The translations under genes were made by a program, and so were the position numbers. DNA of 64,000 bases from Sphingomonas faeni (lineage in GTDB: Bacteria > Pseudomonadota > Alphaproteobacteria > Sphingomonadales > Sphingomonadaceae): contig NZ_JANBVH010000004.1 of assembly GCF_024273235.1 (NCBI RefSeq), forward strand, positions 108,441-172,440, in the 5' to 3' direction. How positions within the stretch are numbered: the stretch's first letter is position 1; each line of letters begins with the position of its first letter. Under the pieces are notes generated by a model, which ran no database searches, was not told the origin of the DNA, and saw only the letters and a list, made by a program, of their open reading frames with translations. Of this stretch, positions 60,727-64,000 are shown piece by piece.

Positions 60727-60840
60727 ATCCTCCCCTGCAAGGGGAGGTGGCAGGCGCCAGCCTGACGGAGGGGTATCGCGCTATCGAGAGCGCGTCACCC
60801 CTCCGTCGCTGCGCGACACCTCCCCTTGCAGGGGAGGATT
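60727..60840. repeat. family A palindromic repeat between pntAb and pntB
   Basis: gatcctcccctgcaagggga plus ggtggcaggcgccagcctga at the left and cgctgcgcgacacctcccct plus tgcaggggaggat at the right. No gene inside; the loop is about 30 bp. Second repeat of this type within the one operon. Confidence 0.9.
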
Positions 60841-60854
60841 AGGGGGAATGGACG

Positions 60855-62354
60855 ATGCATGAACTGACGGTCAGCCCCTGGGCATCGCTCGCCTATCTGG
60901 TCGCGGGGGTGTGCTTCATCCTCGCGCTGCGCGGGTTGTCGAGCCCGGCGTCGAGCCAGCGCGGCAACCGCTTCGGCATCATCGGCATGACGATCGCGGT
61001 CGTGACGACGCTGGTGACGCATGTGCCGACCGTTCAGCATCTTCTCGTTTCGGACACCGGACCGACGATAGCCGTGCGCACCATCGATTGGGTCACGGTC
61101 GTCGAAATCCTCGCGGCGATCGGCGTCGGCGCGGCGATCGGCCTCATCACCGCCCGCCGGATCGCGATGACCGCGATGCCGCAGCTCGTCGCCGCCTTCC
61201 ATTCGCTCGTGGGCCTCGCTGCGGTGCTGGTCGGCGTCGCCGCATATCTCAATCCGCAGGCGTTCGGCATCTCCGACCTCGTCATCCCCCTGATCGGCCA
61301 GCCCTTCGCGGTCATCCACCCGGTCAGCCGGATCGAACTCGGCCTCGGCGTCGCGATCGGCGCGATCACCTTCTCGGGCTCGGTCATCGCGTTCCTGAAA
61401 TTGAACGGGAACATGGGCGGCAAGCCGATCATGCTGCCCGGTCGCCACGTCATCAACATCGCGCTGCTCGCCGGCATCCTAGGCCTGATCGCGTATTTCG
61501 TCACCGACCAGTCGGCGTGGATCTTCTGGACGATCACGGGCTTGAGCTTCGTCATCGGCTTCCTGCTGATCGTCCCGATCGGCGGCGCGGACATGCCGGT
61601 CGTCGTCAGCATGCTGAACAGTTATTCGGGCTGGGCCGCCGCCGCGATGGGCTTCACGCTGCACAACAGCGCGATGATCATCACCGGCGCGCTGGTCGGC
61701 AGCTCGGGCGCGATCCTCAGCTACATCATGTGCCGCGCGATGAACCGCAGCTTCATCAGCGTGATCGCAGGCGGCTTCGGTACGAGCGATGCAGGCGCGG
61801 GAAGTGGCGGCTCAGCCGTCGATCGGCCGTGGAAGCGCGGCTCGGCCGAGGACGCCGCGTTCCTGATGAGCCAGGCCGAGCAGGTCATCATCGTCCCCGG
61901 CTATGGCATGGCGGTCGCGCAGGCGCAGCACGTCCTGCGCGAGATGGGCGACAAGTTGAAGGCCGAGGGCGTGCGCGTGAAATACGCGATCCACCCGGTC
62001 GCGGGGCGCATGCCGGGGCATATGAACGTCCTGCTGGCCGAGGCGAACGTACCCTATGACGACGTGTTCGAACTGGAGGACATCAACAGCGAGTTCGCGC
62101 AGACCGACGTCGCCTTCGTGATCGGCGCCAACGACGTGACCAACCCGGCCGCCAAGACCGACAAGTCCTCGCCGATCTACGGCATGCCGGTGCTCGACGT
62201 CGAAAAGGCCAAGACCGTGCTGTTCATCAAGCGCAGCATGGGCGGCGTCGGCTATGCCGGTGTCGATAACGACCTGTTCTACCGCGACAATACGATGATG
62301 TTGCTGGCCGACGCGAAGAAGATGGTCGAGGACATCGTCAAGGCGCTCGACTAG
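60855..62354 (+). CDS. pntB: NAD(P) transhydrogenase subunit beta
   Basis: 499 aa from ATG 60855 with GGGGGA upstream. About nine N-terminal membrane helices, including FHSLVGLAAVLVGVAAYLNP and GADMPVVVSMLNSYSGWAAAAMGF, then the NADP-binding domain III with VIIVPGYGMAVAQAQHVLREM, HPVAGRMPGHMNVLLAEANV, IGANDVTNPAAKTDKSSPIYGMPVLDV and KRSMGGVGYAGVDNDLF. All family hallmarks are intact. Completes the pyridine nucleotide transhydrogenase operon. Confidence 0.97.
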   Translation: MHELTVSPWASLAYLVAGVCFILALRGLSSPASSQRGNRFGIIGMTIAVVTTLVTHVPTVQHLLVSDTGPTIAVRTIDWVTVVEILAAIGVGAAIGLITARRIAMTAMPQLVAAFHSLVGLAAVLVGVAAYLNPQAFGISDLVIPLIGQPFAVIHPVSRIELGLGVAIGAITFSGSVIAFLKLNGNMGGKPIMLPGRHVINIALLAGILGLIAYFVTDQSAWIFWTITGLSFVIGFLLIVPIGGADMPVVVSMLNSYSGWAAAAMGFTLHNSAMIITGALVGSSGAILSYIMCRAMNRSFISVIAGGFGTSDAGAGSGGSAVDRPWKRGSAEDAAFLMSQAEQVIIVPGYGMAVAQAQHVLREMGDKLKAEGVRVKYAIHPVAGRMPGHMNVLLAEANVPYDDVFELEDINSEFAQTDVAFVIGANDVTNPAAKTDKSSPIYGMPVLDVEKAKTVLFIKRSMGGVGYAGVDNDLFYRDNTMMLLADAKKMVEDIVKALD

Positions 62355-62414
62355 GCCCCGATCGCGCCCTGCAGAGGAAGTTCCCAAATCCAACGAAACT
62401 CGATCCAGTTCGGG

Positions 62415-62461
62415 TATAATACTTGGCCTGACGCAGGTTAGTCTCCGTTTCAAACGGAGAC
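62415..62461 (+). promoter_or_regulatory. promoter -10 and perfect palindrome in the leader of the MarR-like gene
   Basis: TATAAT at 62415-62420. gtctccgttt (62441-62450) and aaacggagac (62452-62461) are perfect inverted copies about one base. The right half includes the CGGAGA ribosome site for the ATG at 62466, so the palindrome could be an operator for self-repression, a hairpin that hides the start, or both. Confidence 0.6.
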
Positions 62462-62465
62462 CGTG

Positions 62466-63407
62466 ATGACTCGACCGGCCGGCCCGCCCGACGCGGCAGA
62501 TTACGATAGCGGGATCGACGCGGTCCTGATTGCCGCGGCGAGTGCGCCGGACCGGTTGGCCGTTGCGCTCGCCGCGCTGCGTGGGCGGGTCGTCGGGCGG
62601 CTCGACTGGCAAGCGGCATTCGGCGATCACGCGATGCCGCACGTGATCGTCGTCGAGGCTGCCGGGGTCGATCTCGCGCTGCTCGCCGAACGCCTGCCCG
62701 TCATCGTCGATCAGGCGGCAGCCTTGCAGGCGGGGCTGGTCGTCGCCCTGGGCATGGATGAAATCGACGTCGTCGCTGCGGCGACTCTCGGCGGCAGCAC
62801 GCGGTTGCTGGTCGATCCCACCGTCGGCGATTGCGTCGCGGCGATCGTGGTCGCCGCCGAAGCCGCGCGGCTCCCCGCCGGTGTGTTCGACGTCACGCGC
62901 GAGAGCGACAGTACGCGACTGGAACGTCTGAATACCGAGGTCGCGCGGATCGCCGAGGCGCTCGCGCGGCTGACGCGTGCGGAGATCGAGGAGGATACCC
63001 CTGCCGCGCCAATCGTCGGGGATCGGACGAACCATTACGGCGCGCCGCCGTCCCTGGCCGAGCCGAGCGCCGCCGATGTCCGTCGCGCCATCCGGGCGAG
63101 GCGGCTGCGCGACCAGTTCTTCGGGACCGCGCTGTTCGAGGATCCGGGCTGGGACATGCTGCTCGATCTCTACGCCGCCGAACTCGAGCGGGGGCGCGTG
63201 TCGGTGTCGAGCCTGTGTATCGCCGCCGCGGTTGCGCCGACCACCGCGCTGCGCTGGATCGCGCGGATGACCGACACCGGATTGTTCGAACGCCGCCCCG
63301 ACATGCACGACCGGCGGCGCGCATTCATGGTGCTGTCGGACCGCGCGAGCGAGGCGATGCGCGGGTATATCGTGGCCACCAGAGGCGCCGACCTGCGGAT
63401 TCCGTGA
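62466..63407 (+). CDS. MarR-like winged-helix regulator with N-terminal receiver-like domain
   Basis: 313 aa from ATG 62466 (a GTG at 62463 is too close to CGGAGA). The C-terminal part reads WDMLLDLYAAELERGRVSVSSLCIAAAVAPTTALRWIARMTDTGLFERRPD (in parts), a winged HTH of MarR type, followed by the wing MHDRRRAFMVLSDRA. The N-terminal 140 residues alternate strands and helices (HVIVVEAAGVDLALLAERLP; LLVDPTVGDCVAAIVVAAEA) like a degenerate receiver domain without the Asp pocket. Target genes unknown; the leader palindrome suggests self-control. Confidence 0.82.
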   Translation: MTRPAGPPDAADYDSGIDAVLIAAASAPDRLAVALAALRGRVVGRLDWQAAFGDHAMPHVIVVEAAGVDLALLAERLPVIVDQAAALQAGLVVALGMDEIDVVAAATLGGSTRLLVDPTVGDCVAAIVVAAEAARLPAGVFDVTRESDSTRLERLNTEVARIAEALARLTRAEIEEDTPAAPIVGDRTNHYGAPPSLAEPSAADVRRAIRARRLRDQFFGTALFEDPGWDMLLDLYAAELERGRVSVSSLCIAAAVAPTTALRWIARMTDTGLFERRPDMHDRRRAFMVLSDRASEAMRGYIVATRGADLRIP

Positions 63408-63471
63408 TCGTGCGAGCCCTTTTAGCTTGCCCCGGCCGCCCGGCTTTGGCATCGCACCTCCACCCGAGAGG

Positions 63472-63547
63472 GGGCGATTAGCTCAGTTGGTAGAGCGTCT
63501 CGTTTACACCGAGAATGTCGGCGGTTCGAGCCCGTCATCGCCCACCA
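63472..63547 (+). tRNA. tRNA-Val (anticodon TAC)
   Basis: Acceptor gggcgat pairs with atcgccc, then A and encoded CCA. D-arm gctc/gagc, anticodon stem tctcg/cgaga with loop tttacac (anticodon TAC), T-loop ttcgagc. Full cloverleaf of 76 nt. tRNA 3' ends of this type are common integration sites. Confidence 0.96.
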
Positions 63548-63670
63548 CCCCTTTGTGTCATCCTACTTCAGCAAATGTCAGCGACGATCACGGATCGCAG
63601 ATAAGCGCCATATCGGCGTCCCATGGGCTGTCAGTCCATATCTTACAATCGCAGCTGAGTGGGGTGCCGT

Positions 63671-63724
63671 GTGGGGGTATCGGCTGGACAGATGGGGGTA
63701 TCGACCGGACGGACGGGGGTACCG
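63671..63724. repeat. three 21-bp-spaced direct repeats downstream of tRNA-Val
   Basis: gggggtatcg at 63673 and 63694 and gggggtaccg at 63715, exactly 21 bp apart. They lie 125 bp past the tRNA end. Arm-type integrase sites or a short coding repeat are both possible; no intact integrase is visible before the window ends. The rest of 63548-63800 has no supported gene. Confidence 0.5.
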
Positions 63725-63800
63725 CAGTCACAGTGCCTTATTCACGGCATCAAACCGCGGCGACACTCGCGTGAGAAGCAACTATTTGTCATCGTAATCG

Positions 63801-64000
63801 ATGTTCGATCATCCAGGCTTGTCGCGCGAGCAGGTCGTCATGTCGGCGCCTGAGCTGTGCCCTTGCTGCGGGTCGGCCGACATCAGCCATCTTCCGGCCT
63901 ACTGGGGGGAAGGCAGGCGCACTTGGTTTGTCGGGAGGGCATTCTTGAATGCTAGCAGAGAAATTAGCTGCGATAAGTATCTGTTTATGAAAGTTGTCTC
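63801..64000 (+). CDS. zinc-ribbon-like hypothetical protein (C-terminus cut by window edge)
   Basis: 66 residues from ATG 63801 (MFDHPGLSREQVVMSAPELC) to the edge; an inner ATG at 63840 is also possible. It has a CPCCGSADISHLPAYWGEGR segment, the first half of a zinc-ribbon-type site, and continues WFVGRAFLNASREISCDKYLF. AT-richer than most of the window and directly after the tRNA repeats, so it may be part of an integrated element. Function not recognised. Confidence 0.45.
   Translation, partial: MFDHPGLSREQVVMSAPELCPCCGSADISHLPAYWGEGRRTWFVGRAFLNASREISCDKYLFMKVV

Overview
The window is high-GC chromosomal DNA that looks like a sphingomonad (Sphingomonas or a close relative, Alphaproteobacteria). 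The evidence is a crtY-crtI-crtB carotenoid set, a CcrM-type GANTC methylase, a proton-translocating transhydrogenase with split alpha subunits (pntAa, pntAb, pntB), several protein types common in sphingomonads, and many GC-rich imperfect palindromes between genes. This taxonomic call is inference; there is no rRNA here. I support about 60 protein genes and two tRNAs (Lys-TTT, Val-TAC).

Layout. 1-6.4 kb: a DUF442 sulfur transferase (cut by the edge) coupled to recQ, a secreted aspartyl-protease-like protein, a Panacea-antitoxin/membrane-protein pair that resembles a PanAT toxin-antitoxin operon, and an Atm1-type ABC exporter. 6.5-13.8 kb: small secreted proteins, a 2OG-Fe(II) oxygenase, and a minus-strand unit of TpsB transporter, TpsA exoprotein with a tract of about 190 alternating Pro-Ala residues, and an L,D-transpeptidase. 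14-18.7 kb: crtB, a LOG-family gene, crtI and crtY. 19-27 kb: GNAT, small membrane protein, Sel1 lipoprotein, sterol desaturase with an overlapping DUF2141 gene, MipA/OmpV, two tandem ferritin-like secreted proteins and an outer-membrane barrel. 27.4-29.5 kb: TPP riboswitch and thiC. 29.6-32 kb: an AT-richer island with a GHKL ATPase fused to a PD-(D/E)XK-like domain, then parD with a frameshifted parE. 32-50.9 kb: housekeeping and metabolic genes (ung, a second uracil-DNA glycosylase, aguB, folK, tRNA-Lys, PAP2, CoA-ester lyase, galE, msrA, Sua5/TsaC, acyl-CoA dehydrogenase, NAT, GntR, nitroreductase, POT transporter, aldo/keto reductase, dicarboxylate symporter, glmM). 51-58.6 kb: thiD, rnhB, ccrM, folP, bestrophin, META lipoprotein, NtrC-type regulator. 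58.7-62.4 kb: COX subunit IV and the pnt operon. 62.4-64 kb: a MarR-like regulator with a palindromic leader, tRNA-Val, and the edge of what may be an integrated element.

The main theme is the repeats. At least eight families (called A-H here) of two-armed imperfect palindromes of roughly 80-150 bp lie between genes. Four observations suggest they move or have moved: one pair of A-type arms encloses a DUF559 (Vsr-like) endonuclease gene inside the pnt operon, and the right arm encodes the protein's last 19 residues; a B element lies in frame inside thiD; a C element lies in frame inside the Sua5 linker; and a C element is split by a D element. The DUF559-in-palindrome arrangement is my best candidate for an undescribed system, by analogy with REP sequences and their RAYT transposases.

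Functionally, thiC and thiD are both thiamine pyrimidine-branch enzymes and folK and folP both folate enzymes, but within each pair the genes are far apart. Most genes are single units or two- to three-gene operons with overlapping stop/start codons.
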